Part shown: positions 7,211 to 12,940 of the stretch, in pieces | Position numbering within the stretch: position 1 is the first letter of the stretch | Layout: the number at the start of each line of letters is the position of its first letter | Source: a virus | IMG/VR virus record: IMGVR_UViG_3300002052_000024 | Location: 1-31,433 of that record | Length of the DNA stretch: 31,433 nucleotides | Strand: one strand, 5' to 3' | Translations under genes and position numbers: made by a program | Notes under the pieces: generated by a model | Databases searched by the model: none | The model's input: only the letters and a program-made list of their open reading frames with translations | What the model was told of the DNA's origin: nothing

Positions 7211-7693
7211 ATGGGATATCCAATACCAAAACTAACAAGAAGCAACCAACATAAATTTTTTGGTGATAATGTAAAACATTGTGATCTATTCTCATATTCA
7301 GATGCATTCCTTCTAAAGGATGTAGGAGATCTTGCAAAAAAACATGGTTACTGGATTGGCTATTGCAAGCCTGGAACACAAGAATATAAAATGCATGGTA
7401 GTCAGGTTTGCTATGCATATGAGATTGAAAGGGCAGCAGAAGAAATGGAAAAAAATAGTTGGGATACAAAAGCACTTCCAGAAAAATGGGAAGAGTTCAG
7501 AACAAAGATAGGTGATTTGGTCCTCCAGTTCGAAGCAAAGAAAGAGCAAGCTGCAAAGATCAGGGATGATCTTAGAAGTATTGTAGGGGAGATAGGAGAC
7601 ATTGTAGATTCATTTGATGATGGTGTTGAGGGACTTGAGGATGCACTAGAACAATTTAAACATGCTCTAGATGATATGAGCAGGTATGTATGA
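7211..7693 (+). CDS. hypothetical protein with coiled-coil C-terminus, 160 aa
   Basis: It begins one base after the previous stop, with SD GGAGGG at 7201-7206. Residues 1-75 form a compact, Cys- and Tyr-containing domain (HGYWIGYCKPG, QVCYAYEIE). Residues about 95-160 are a charged, heptad-like helix region (KIGDLVLQFEAKKEQAAKI, GDIVDSFDDGVEGLEDALEQ) predicted to be a coiled coil. The function is unknown; oligomerisation is likely. Confidence 0.75.
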   Translation: MGYPIPKLTRSNQHKFFGDNVKHCDLFSYSDAFLLKDVGDLAKKHGYWIGYCKPGTQEYKMHGSQVCYAYEIERAAEEMEKNSWDTKALPEKWEEFRTKIGDLVLQFEAKKEQAAKIRDDLRSIVGEIGDIVDSFDDGVEGLEDALEQFKHALDDMSRYV

Positions 7694-7703
7694 AAGGATT
7701 AAA

Positions 7704-7934
7704 ATGAATTTACTAACTTTGATAATAATTATAATACTTGCAAAAATGAATCATGGATTCCCTTGGTATATCTGGCTTGTAATTGGTTTCTGTTGGATTA
7801 TTGATGCCTATGAAGATGCTGCTGTTTATAATGGCATTAATCATGTCAATCAAAATATTAGAGTCCTTGGCAATTGGCTAGGGAATAAATTAAGTAATGA
7901 GAAAGAAGAGGAAGAAGAAAACATTAAGGAGTAG
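7704..7934 (+). CDS. small membrane protein, 76 aa
   Basis: ATG 7704 is chosen because AAAGGA at 7693-7698 precedes it; an ATG at 7686 gives a longer N-terminus inside the upstream gene. There are two adjacent hydrophobic segments (LLTLIIIIILAKM and FPWYIWLVIGFCWII) followed by an amphipathic region and a very acidic tail (NEKEEEEENIKE). It opens a run of small membrane proteins reaching 10079. The charged tail recalls holin-like or scaffold membrane proteins, but this is not an assignment. Confidence 0.65.
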   Translation: MNLLTLIIIIILAKMNHGFPWYIWLVIGFCWIIDAYEDAAVYNGINHVNQNIRVLGNWLGNKLSNEKEEEEENIKE

Positions 7935-7940
7935 TTACTA

Positions 7941-8369
7941 ATGGACAATACAAAAAAAACAAAAACCTGGAAAGTGATTTTAGCATTTCTTCTAATAATT
8001 GCTTCTGTATCATTCATGTGCATTGGAATTAATAATCTCATATTCGTATCACCACAAGACAGAATAATTGTGGCTGAGTTTGGTAGATTCATTGGGGAGA
8101 ATCGTGGAGAAATATATATCATAAAAACTGATATTGAAGATATCTTTAAAGACCTTATTGCACAATCTGATATAAACAAAGAAGTTTTTATTTACTTTGA
8201 TAATGCAAACAAAATGCAAGTTATGATAAATAGAGGAATTTATAATTTGCTTGAAGCACAAACAGATAAAATATATGAACTAGAAGAAAGGGTAGATGTT
8301 CTTGAAAGAAGACATCTTGAGTTATTAAGAGCAATCTGTATCTTACAGAAGAAACATTGGAAGGAGTAA
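7941..8369 (+). CDS. membrane-anchored protein with C-terminal coiled coil, 142 aa
   Basis: A basic N-terminus (MDNTKKTKTWK) is followed by one membrane helix (VILAFLLIIASVSFMCIGI, about 12-30). Residues about 35-90 are a soluble alpha/beta segment, and about 95-135 form a leucine heptad helix (TDKIYELEERVDVLERRHLELL). The topology suggests a cytoplasmic N-terminus with the coiled coil in the periplasm. SD AAGGAG precedes the start. The function is unknown; spanin-like geometry is conceivable but unproven. Confidence 0.7.
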   Translation: MDNTKKTKTWKVILAFLLIIASVSFMCIGINNLIFVSPQDRIIVAEFGRFIGENRGEIYIIKTDIEDIFKDLIAQSDINKEVFIYFDNANKMQVMINRGIYNLLEAQTDKIYELEERVDVLERRHLELLRAICILQKKHWKE

Positions 8370-8372
8370 AAC

Positions 8373-8663
8373 ATGAAAAAATTTCTGGTAAGTCTGATAT
8401 TGTGTTTGGCAGTTACAGTCTTCTTAAAAGACGGTAACGTAATAAAGGCACCTTGGATCTTTATTGCTAAAGATGGTGTTTATCTCATGACAGATAAGCA
8501 AGCACAGTCAGGTACAGATAATATTCTTGAGGGTGCTACAAGAATTGTCAAGGAAAAAACTTCTGAAGCAAAAGAGATCCAGCAGCATATAAAAGTTGCA
8601 CCAAAGCTTTGGTCTCATTGGATACCAAAGGAACACATCAAATATATTTACAGGGGAGATTAA
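8373..8663 (+). CDS. exported or membrane-anchored small protein, 96 aa
   Basis: The N-terminus (MKKFLVSLILCLAVTVFL) is a signal peptide or signal anchor. The mature part begins with a beta segment (IKAPWIFIAKDGVYLMT) and has a helix rich in Glu/Lys (EKTSEAKEIQQHIKV). SD GGAAGGAG precedes the start by six to eight bases. It sits between two other single-helix membrane proteins and is probably part of the same envelope-targeted cluster. No family is recognised. Confidence 0.7.
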   Translation: MKKFLVSLILCLAVTVFLKDGNVIKAPWIFIAKDGVYLMTDKQAQSGTDNILEGATRIVKEKTSEAKEIQQHIKVAPKLWSHWIPKEHIKYIYRGD

Positions 8664-8664
8664 T

Positions 8665-8892
8665 ATGTCAGTGCAAATATTGTTAATTGGAATTATGGTT
8701 CTGCTTTTTATAGGGCTGATCACTGTTCTTATTTCTCTACATAAAATAGGATATACTTTAAATGTGATTTTACAAGTTGTATCTATAGGGATACAAAGAT
8801 CAGGTCTAGTCCGTACACCTGAACAAGTAAGGGCAGATGCAGAAGCAGCAGAGGAAGAGGAAATCCCTTTTCATGAAATTCCAGAGGAATAA
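8665..8892 (+). CDS. small membrane protein, 75 aa
   Basis: ATG 8665 follows GGGGAG at 8653-8658; the frame is open further upstream, but that part lies within the preceding gene. A long hydrophobic N-terminus (VQILLIGIMVLLFIGLITVL, residues 3-22) is followed by a second weaker hydrophobic helix and an acidic C-terminus (EQVRADAEAAEEEEIPFHE). This is probably an N-out, C-in inner-membrane protein with a cytoplasmic acidic tail. Confidence 0.65.
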   Translation: MSVQILLIGIMVLLFIGLITVLISLHKIGYTLNVILQVVSIGIQRSGLVRTPEQVRADAEAAEEEEIPFHEIPEE

Positions 8893-8895
8893 AAA

Positions 8896-9045
8896 ATGGA
8901 AATACATTTTGTTTTTAAAGCATGGCATTTCTGGTTGCTAGTAATAATAATGTTCCTCCAACTTGTTATTACCAGCAGGATGGATGATAACCTTAAAAGG
9001 ATAGCTGATAAGCTAACCGGAAAAGAAAAGGAGAAGACAGAATGA
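8896..9045 (+). CDS. small single-helix membrane protein, 49 aa
   Basis: A 49-residue frame from ATG 8896 to TGA 9043, overlapping the next ATG by four bases (ATGA). One membrane helix (WHFWLLVIIMFLQLVIT, residues 10-27) is followed by a charged helix (RMDDNLKRIADKLTGKEKEK). The upstream GAGGAAT can serve as ribosome-binding site. The function is unknown. Confidence 0.6.
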   Translation: MEIHFVFKAWHFWLLVIIMFLQLVITSRMDDNLKRIADKLTGKEKEKTE

Positions 9046-9686
9046 AAAGGTTAATTTGTTTGGTATTAGTACTGTTGGTTGTAGGTTGGATTGCTCCTGT
9101 AATGGCAGCAGATCAAATGGGTCTTGGTGGTATTTGGATTCATGGAGCACATAGTGACTCTGGTAAATTTGCCATGGAGAATGAGGGTGACAGTGGATGG
9201 GGTATCAATGCCTTCTATGACAAAGACATGGGATGGGTAAAGAAAGTTAGTGAAAGCTTTGCCTTTGGACTAGATCCTGGAATGGATTACAAATATCTCC
9301 GATGGACTAAAAGCCACAATAAGGAAAGAGAAATCTGCAAGTATTATGAGTGGAATCCTGAACCAACTAACTGTGTTGGTAATGGCAGAGGTTGTAAGAC
9401 AAAACAGTACAGAGAAAATGAAAAAGTTAGTTCTCAAATTCTCTCCGGTACTATAAAACCATTCTTAGAGTACAAAGACTTCAGGTTCTTTGGCATTGGT
9501 GGAATCGGTATTGAAGTTGAAGATACTGAAGATGCAAATCTTGCTGTCACTGGTGGTCTTGGACTCCAATACTACTTCTCTAAAAATCTTGGACTTACAA
9601 TGTCTGCACAGGAAGTCTACTCAAATCCCACTGGTAAATATGAAAGATGGGATTTGTATTTGGCTAATGTGCTTTACAGGTTCTAA
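9042..9686 (+). CDS. predicted outer-membrane beta-barrel-like protein, 214 aa
   Basis: A typical Sec signal peptide (residues 1-22, ending APVMA before ADQMG) precedes a protein of alternating strands with many Gly and aromatic residues (GLGGIWIHG, GWGINAFYD, FRFFGIGGIGIEVE, LAVTGGLGLQYYF). It ends with YLANVLYRF; a C-terminal Phe preceded by alternating aromatics is the signal recognised by the Bam complex. About 190 mature residues would fit an eight-stranded OmpA/OmpW-like barrel. Phage-encoded barrels can alter receptors or exclude other phages, but that role here is inference. Two internal cysteine pairs (EICKYY, NCVGNGRGCKT) suggest a disulfide loop. Confidence 0.7.
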   Translation: MKRLICLVLVLLVVGWIAPVMAADQMGLGGIWIHGAHSDSGKFAMENEGDSGWGINAFYDKDMGWVKKVSESFAFGLDPGMDYKYLRWTKSHNKEREICKYYEWNPEPTNCVGNGRGCKTKQYRENEKVSSQILSGTIKPFLEYKDFRFFGIGGIGIEVEDTEDANLAVTGGLGLQYYFSKNLGLTMSAQEVYSNPTGKYERWDLYLANVLYRF

Positions 9687-9687
9687 G

Positions 9688-9852
9688 ATGAAAAGTATCC
9701 TATTAGCAGAATTATTGAGAGAGGTCGAACTTCTGGAAAGGTGGGTCTCCGAAACCAAAAGTGGTGGATGGAGTACCCACCTTGTTCAACCCATGGAAGA
9801 TAGGATCAAAGAACTCAAAGTTCTACTCTTTGATATGGGGCTAGGAAGATGA
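9688..9852 (+). CDS. small helical protein, 54 aa
   Basis: The real start is ATG 9688, one base after the barrel gene's stop; the frame stays open far upstream but that portion lies inside the barrel gene. The product is a helical, Leu/Glu-rich protein (SILLAELLREVELLERWV ... MEDRIKELKVLLFDMG). SD is weak (ACAGG in the barrel tail), so coupling to the upstream gene is likely. The function is unknown. Confidence 0.55.
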   Translation: MKSILLAELLREVELLERWVSETKSGGWSTHLVQPMEDRIKELKVLLFDMGLGR

Positions 9853-10079
9853 AAAATGCCTTAATTATAATTGGAAAAGTATTACTAGCAGGTCTAGTTC
9901 TTGCTGGTGCTGTTATTGCTATTATGGGTCTTCTTACACCTACACAAACTATGATGTCAGTAAGAATAAACAATATAAGATATCTAGTAGATAAACAAGT
10001 CCTGGCTAATGGAAGCTGTTACTATATCTATCAATCAGGACAAAGAGTTTTTATAATTCCATGTGAGGGAGAAAAATGA
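9849..10079 (+). CDS. small exported or membrane-anchored protein, 76 aa
   Basis: It starts at an ATGA overlap with SD AGGAAG. A hydrophobic stretch (residues 3-29, ALIIIGKVLLAGLVLAGAVI) could be a signal anchor. The remaining part has beta character and two cysteines (GSCYYIY, IIPCEGEK) that could form a disulfide in the periplasm. No family is recognised. Confidence 0.65.
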   Translation: MKNALIIIGKVLLAGLVLAGAVIAIMGLLTPTQTMMSVRINNIRYLVDKQVLANGSCYYIYQSGQRVFIIPCEGEK

Positions 10080-10270
10080 ATATATATGTTATATCATATA
10101 AAGGCTCATGGCTAGGTGGTACAGCAGTAGTCCTTGCTAAATCGGCAAGACAAGCAATAGAGCTAGTAGAGCAAGATCCATCTACTATAGATTTTACTGA
10201 AGTAGAGATAACACATCTGGCATCTGTTGATCAACCAGAAGTAATCTACAATAACAATGGAGAATATTAA
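10076..10270 (+). CDS. small hypothetical protein, 64 aa
   Basis: ATGA overlap with the gene before, with SD GAGGGAG at 10065-10071. The product (MNIYVISYKGSWLGGTAVVL) has a strand, a helix (SARQAIELVEQD) and a strand, a ferredoxin-like or similar small alpha/beta fold seen in many phage accessory proteins. No function is recognised. Confidence 0.65.
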   Translation: MNIYVISYKGSWLGGTAVVLAKSARQAIELVEQDPSTIDFTEVEITHLASVDQPEVIYNNNGEY

Positions 10271-10551
10271 TGGCAGTAAGAGAAGGCAGACCAAGGCTTT
10301 GTGAGACATGTAAACATTTAGTAGAGTGGTACAACTGTGGAAGAAAACCTCTTTATAAATCTCCTGTTGATGGGGAAGTAAGATATAGAAGCTGTAATCT
10401 AGAAAGAGATTTTTTCAACTTCTGGTGGAAGTGCTGTGGTCCTAGTGGAAAGTTCTGGGAGTATGATGAAGAAGAAAAGAACTTTAGATTCGAACACAAA
10501 AGAAGAGAGAAAAAGTTAAAACAAATGGTAGAGGATATGAAAAGCAAATGA
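10270..10551 (+). CDS. Cys-rich hypothetical protein, 93 aa
   Basis: The ATG overlaps the previous TAA by one base. Cysteines occur as CETC (about 11-14), NCG (about 23), SCN (about 42) and KCCG (about 54), enough for one zinc site; the core is rich in Trp and Phe (FFNFWWKC). The last 25 residues are a strongly charged helix (HKRREKKLKQMVEDMKSK). It closes the block before a very AT-rich gap. The function is unknown. Confidence 0.65.
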   Translation: MAVREGRPRLCETCKHLVEWYNCGRKPLYKSPVDGEVRYRSCNLERDFFNFWWKCCGPSGKFWEYDEEEKNFRFEHKRREKKLKQMVEDMKSK

Positions 10552-10554
10552 TCT

Positions 10555-10671
10555 ATGAAGAAGACAATAAAAAAAAGAAGTATTATATTTAATAAGTATT
10601 TTTTAGTAGCACTAATAATAACTATTATAGTATATTATATTATTGATAAACTAATTCTATGGTTAAAATAA
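10555..10671 (+). CDS. possible tiny membrane protein, 38 aa
   Basis: An ATG frame of 38 residues begins with a Lys/Arg-rich stretch (MKKTIKKRSIIFNK) and continues with one membrane helix (YFLVALIITIIVYYI) and a short tail. Positive-inside topology is consistent with a real small membrane protein. There is no Shine-Dalgarno sequence near the start and the DNA is so AT-rich that such frames can occur by chance, so this is a weak call. Confidence 0.35.
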   Translation: MKKTIKKRSIIFNKYFLVALIITIIVYYIIDKLILWLK

Positions 10672-10746
10672 AAAAGACTAAACAATTAAATAATAACTTT
10701 AAAATAATAATAACAATATTAAATATAATTATTAATACTTCTGCCG

Positions 10747-10774
10747 TGGACGTAACCCTATTCTAACATATAAT
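10747..10774 (+). promoter_or_regulatory. putative sigma70-type promoter
   Basis: A perfect -10 box TATAAT (10769-10774) lies 16 bases after TGGACG (10747-10752), which matches four of six bases of TTGACA. Transcription would start near 10781 and give a leader of about 35 bases before ATG 10816 and its SD. The region 10672-10746 upstream holds no convincing gene and is extremely AT-rich, as expected of an UP-like region. This promoter does not share the TTTACA box of the other four. Confidence 0.5.
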
Positions 10775-10815
10775 TTTGGAGATGTAAACCTAAAAAATGA
10801 TAGAAAGGAAAAAAA

Positions 10816-11028
10816 ATGACAACTTTTGATGAAGTCACTAAACTAGATGTATTTACAAGGCTCTTGAAAGACATGGGCAGAATCAATGGTATAATTTCTG
10901 AAGCTGAAGAATGGGCAGAGAAACAAATTATGCCTTTAGATCGAATCACACTTGGAGCACTCAAAGACATAAGGAGAGTTGCCAGGAGATGGAAGAAAAT
11001 GACTCCTGCCCCAGAGGAAAAGAAATGA
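10816..11028 (+). CDS. small helical protein, 70 aa
   Basis: ATG 10816 follows AAAGGAAAA at 10805-10813. The protein is predicted all-helical (FDEVTKLDVFTRLLKDMG, SEAEEWAEKQIMPLDRITL, LKDIRRVARRWKKM) with a basic third helix, so it could bind nucleic acid, but no recognisable motif is present. It is the first gene after the promoter at 10747. Confidence 0.65.
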   Translation: MTTFDEVTKLDVFTRLLKDMGRINGIISEAEEWAEKQIMPLDRITLGALKDIRRVARRWKKMTPAPEEKK

Positions 11029-11294
11029 GATTTAGAAACTTCTTTGAAGATCTGGCAGAATACAACCATTGGAGATATGATAAATGGCATCCATGGTTTG
11101 CATGGTATCCGGTTACAATCAAGGGACAATTTGTTTGGCTAGAATGGGTAGAGAGATGTATAAGGGAAAACTGCTTTTCGGATTATAGACTTCCTGGAGA
11201 TACAGAAAAAACCGAAATAGAAATTATTGCTGGATTGGATAACTCTTTACATGAAGAAGTTTCACCAAAAATATGGAGGATGTTAAAAAAATGA
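11025..11294 (+). CDS. hypothetical protein, 89 aa
   Basis: The start is ATG 11025 (ATGA overlap, SD GAGGAAAAG); upstream open sequence in the same frame belongs to the preceding gene. The N-terminal half is unusually rich in Trp, Phe and Tyr (HWRYDKWHPWFAWYPV, FVWLEWVERC), with a more ordinary acidic helix after it. No family is recognised. Confidence 0.65.
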   Translation: MRFRNFFEDLAEYNHWRYDKWHPWFAWYPVTIKGQFVWLEWVERCIRENCFSDYRLPGDTEKTEIEIIAGLDNSLHEEVSPKIWRMLKK

Positions 11295-11527
11295 GATGTT
11301 GTGGATGTTGGAGTTCAACAGGATATGAAAGAGCAAAGACTGTTATCAAGTCTTGTAAGACCTTTGATCATCTTGCCGTTGCTCAGAGATATGCAGAGTT
11401 AGCATTAAAGAAGGTATTCACCCATGAGCACATCAACCTTACCAAAGAACAAGCTGAGATGGTGAAGCTAAACCTCCTGGATCTTTTGGGCAAGCAAGAA
11501 ATGAAAATAAGGAGAAAGGCAAGATGA
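11291..11527 (+). CDS. small protein with N-terminal Cys cluster, 78 aa
   Basis: ATG 11291 is preferred over ATG 11273 because GGAGGA at 11275-11280 then has normal spacing and the junction is an ATGA overlap. The protein begins MRCCGCW, a dense Cys cluster, followed by helices (FDHLAVAQRYAELALKKVF, TKEQAEMVKLNLLDLLG) and a basic C-terminus (KIRRKAR). The function is unknown. Confidence 0.6.
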   Translation: MRCCGCWSSTGYERAKTVIKSCKTFDHLAVAQRYAELALKKVFTHEHINLTKEQAEMVKLNLLDLLGKQEMKIRRKAR

Positions 11528-11739
11528 AAAGTCCATGGTACTGTCCTGATGGTAGAGAAATATTCAACCTCAACCGATATTCAAAACTGAAGGTTTTCTA
11601 TCAATTGCCTAATAAAGGAAGATGCTTTATTTCTGGCTTAATCACCGGATCTGATAATGAATGGGAAGATATAGTCCAAGGAGAAAAACCCGATATCCAA
11701 AAACATTGGGAAACAATTAAAGAAATTTTGCTCTCATAA
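11524..11739 (+). CDS. small hypothetical protein, 71 aa
   Basis: ATGA overlap with the upstream gene and SD AAGGAGAAAGG at 11508-11518. The product (MKSPWYCPDGREIFNLNRYS) is beta-rich at the start and ends with a helix (KHWETIKEILLS). It is the last gene before the intergenic promoter at 11761. The function is unknown. Confidence 0.6.
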   Translation: MKSPWYCPDGREIFNLNRYSKLKVFYQLPNKGRCFISGLITGSDNEWEDIVQGEKPDIQKHWETIKEILLS

Positions 11740-11760
11740 TTTCTAAATATCTATGATAGA

Positions 11761-11789
11761 TTTACATTTATCTAAAAATAGTGTATACT
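11761..11789 (+). promoter_or_regulatory. putative sigma70-type promoter
   Basis: TTTACA (11761-11766), a 17-base spacer and TATACT (11784-11789) form a near-consensus promoter in the gap 11740-11802. The -35 box and following bases (TTTATCTA) resemble the promoters at 2359, 18409 and 20995. The predicted start (about 11796) lies only six or seven bases before ATG 11803, so its transcripts would lack the SD that is present at 11790-11794. Confidence 0.65.
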
Positions 11790-11802
11790 AGGAGTGAATA
11801 AT

Positions 11803-12087
11803 ATGCCACTATGTGCAAAGTGTAAAAAATTTATGCCCCCTGAGTTTTGTGAACCAGCAGAGGATCACGATTTTCTATGTCTTTTTTGTATGAGAGACAC
11901 AGATGTAATCTGGTATGGTGAGGGGCAGCAAAAGAAAGCCACAAGAGAAGAAATTGCAAGAGAATATCAAATGTTCACCAAGGAACTAAGGGAAAAGCTT
12001 TTAGATCCTTTTGCAGGTGATAAAGAGAAAAGAAAGCTAGTTAAAGGAATCACAGAAAAGGAAAGTAGAATTATCAAACCATGGTAA
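11803..12087 (+). CDS. zinc-finger-like protein, 94 aa
   Basis: ATG 11803 follows AGGAG at 11790-11794; a GTG at 11794 would add three residues and overlap the SD. CAKC (residues 4-7), a Cys near 16 and CLFC (about 29-32) make a zinc-binding module at the N-terminus. A charged helix (TREEIAREYQMFTKELREKL) and a basic tail follow. It resembles small phage zinc-finger proteins that contact nucleic acid or RNA polymerase; no specific family can be claimed. Confidence 0.65.
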   Translation: MPLCAKCKKFMPPEFCEPAEDHDFLCLFCMRDTDVIWYGEGQQKKATREEIAREYQMFTKELREKLLDPFAGDKEKRKLVKGITEKESRIIKPW

Positions 12088-12102
12088 AGGTAGGTGATCT
12101 CT

Positions 12103-12672
12103 ATGACAACAGACAGAGTAAGCAGAGGAAGACGAAAGTACAACATGGTATCCAGTCCAAGAGATGGTGTAGTGTTGCTAAATGCTGACTACTCATTCTT
12201 GCATGTGGTTGACTGGAAGAAAGCTGTTACTCTTATTACCAAGGGTAAAGTGGAGATCCTTAAGTTGGGTACAAGGATTGTACGAAACTTTGAAGGTACT
12301 AAGGAAATCATTGTGCCTTTGATCATGAGACTTATCAAATTGGTAAGAACCTTGTATAAAGCTAAGGTTCCTTATTCTAAGAGAAATGTGTTCATTAGAG
12401 ATGAGTTCAAATGCTGCTACTGTGGATGTGAACCTGGAAAGCTAACCATTGAACACATCGTGCCAAGAGATCAAGGTGGTAAGTCTACTTGGGAAAACAC
12501 TGTTGCTGCATGTCTACCATGCAACAACAAGAAAGAAAACAGAACTCCTTCTCAAGCAGGTATGTACTTGATAAGAAGACCTTTTGCTCCTACTATTAAT
12601 GAATTTCTACAACTACGAATGAGAAAGTGGGGAGTAAAGAGTATATTGAAAGAGTTCTTTGAATCCGTATAA
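12103..12672 (+). CDS. HNH endonuclease
   Basis: ATG 12103 follows AGGTGAT (12092-12098); a GTG at 12094 is less likely. The N-terminal region (VLLNADYSFLHVVDWKKAV, about residues 24-42) is the typical start of stand-alone bacterial HNH proteins. The HNH core runs from about 96 to 145: CCYC at 104-107 and CLPC at 137-140 bind structural zinc, EHIVP holds catalytic His118, and WEN and CNNKK supply the Asn residues. It is a DNA (or RNA) nuclease, either a free-standing homing enzyme or a phage DNA processing enzyme. It sits directly in front of the structured RNA at 12674. Unlike IscB it has no RuvC domain. Confidence 0.9.
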   Translation: MTTDRVSRGRRKYNMVSSPRDGVVLLNADYSFLHVVDWKKAVTLITKGKVEILKLGTRIVRNFEGTKEIIVPLIMRLIKLVRTLYKAKVPYSKRNVFIRDEFKCCYCGCEPGKLTIEHIVPRDQGGKSTWENTVAACLPCNNKKENRTPSQAGMYLIRRPFAPTINEFLQLRMRKWGVKSILKEFFESV

Positions 12673-12673
12673 G
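12646..12673 (+). promoter_or_regulatory. possible promoter of the structured RNA
   Basis: TTGAAA (12646-12651), a 16-base spacer and TATAAG (12668-12673) lie at the very end of the HNH gene, the -10 covering its stop codon. Initiation about seven bases downstream would be near 12680, inside the left arm of the 17-bp terminal helix, which is what an independently transcribed RNA with paired ends would need. Moderate match, so a coincidence is possible. Confidence 0.4.
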
Positions 12674-12920
12674 AGAAGATCTAGCCTAGGCAAACTTAAA
12701 CAAAAATAGTCTAGACTAGTTGCCTTACCATAGGGGAAATCGTTAGTACCTTGTGGAGAATGTTATTAATAGGAGGATGCCTATAGAATAACAAAAAGAT
12801 AGATACTAATTAAATTAAAATTGATGCTAAAATTATTAATGAAACCCAAAGCACATTAAGGTGCATGATTGGAAAGAAAGTATATCGAAGAGGTTATTAA
12901 AGTCCTAGGCTAGATCTTCT
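12674..12920 (+). ncRNA. structured non-coding RNA candidate, about 245 nt
   Basis: A stretch without a convincing gene is closed by a perfect 17-base inverted repeat: 12674-12690 pairs with 12904-12920, and a U-rich tract (12917-12928) follows. Inside, nested helices are visible: 12743-12748 with 12804-12809 (TTAGTA/TACTAA) enclosing a hairpin 12762-12792 (GTTATT/AATAAC plus ATAGG/CCTAT, loop AGGATG); a hairpin 12846-12872 (CCAA/TTGG and GCAC/GTGC); and a palindrome TAGTCTAGACTA at 12707-12718. It lies between an HNH gene and an RNA ligase gene, whose SD begins about nine bases after the repeat. I cannot match it to group I/II introns, tmRNA, 6S RNA or RNase P. A long-range mRNA leader structure is the main alternative. 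Confidence 0.7.
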
Positions 12921-12940
12921 TTTTATTTAAGGAGTGTGTT

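Noticed and set aside
12103-12920. IscB/HEARO or other OMEGA nuclease system
   Set aside because: The HNH protein is 189 residues with no RuvC or bridge helix, and the RNA is downstream of the gene while HEARO RNAs lie upstream.
12673-12940. Group I or group II intron containing or near the HNH gene
   Set aside because: The HNH gene lies upstream of, not inside, the structured element; no split gene flanks it, since a complete stop precedes it and a complete RNA ligase start follows. No P7-type or domain V sequence was found.
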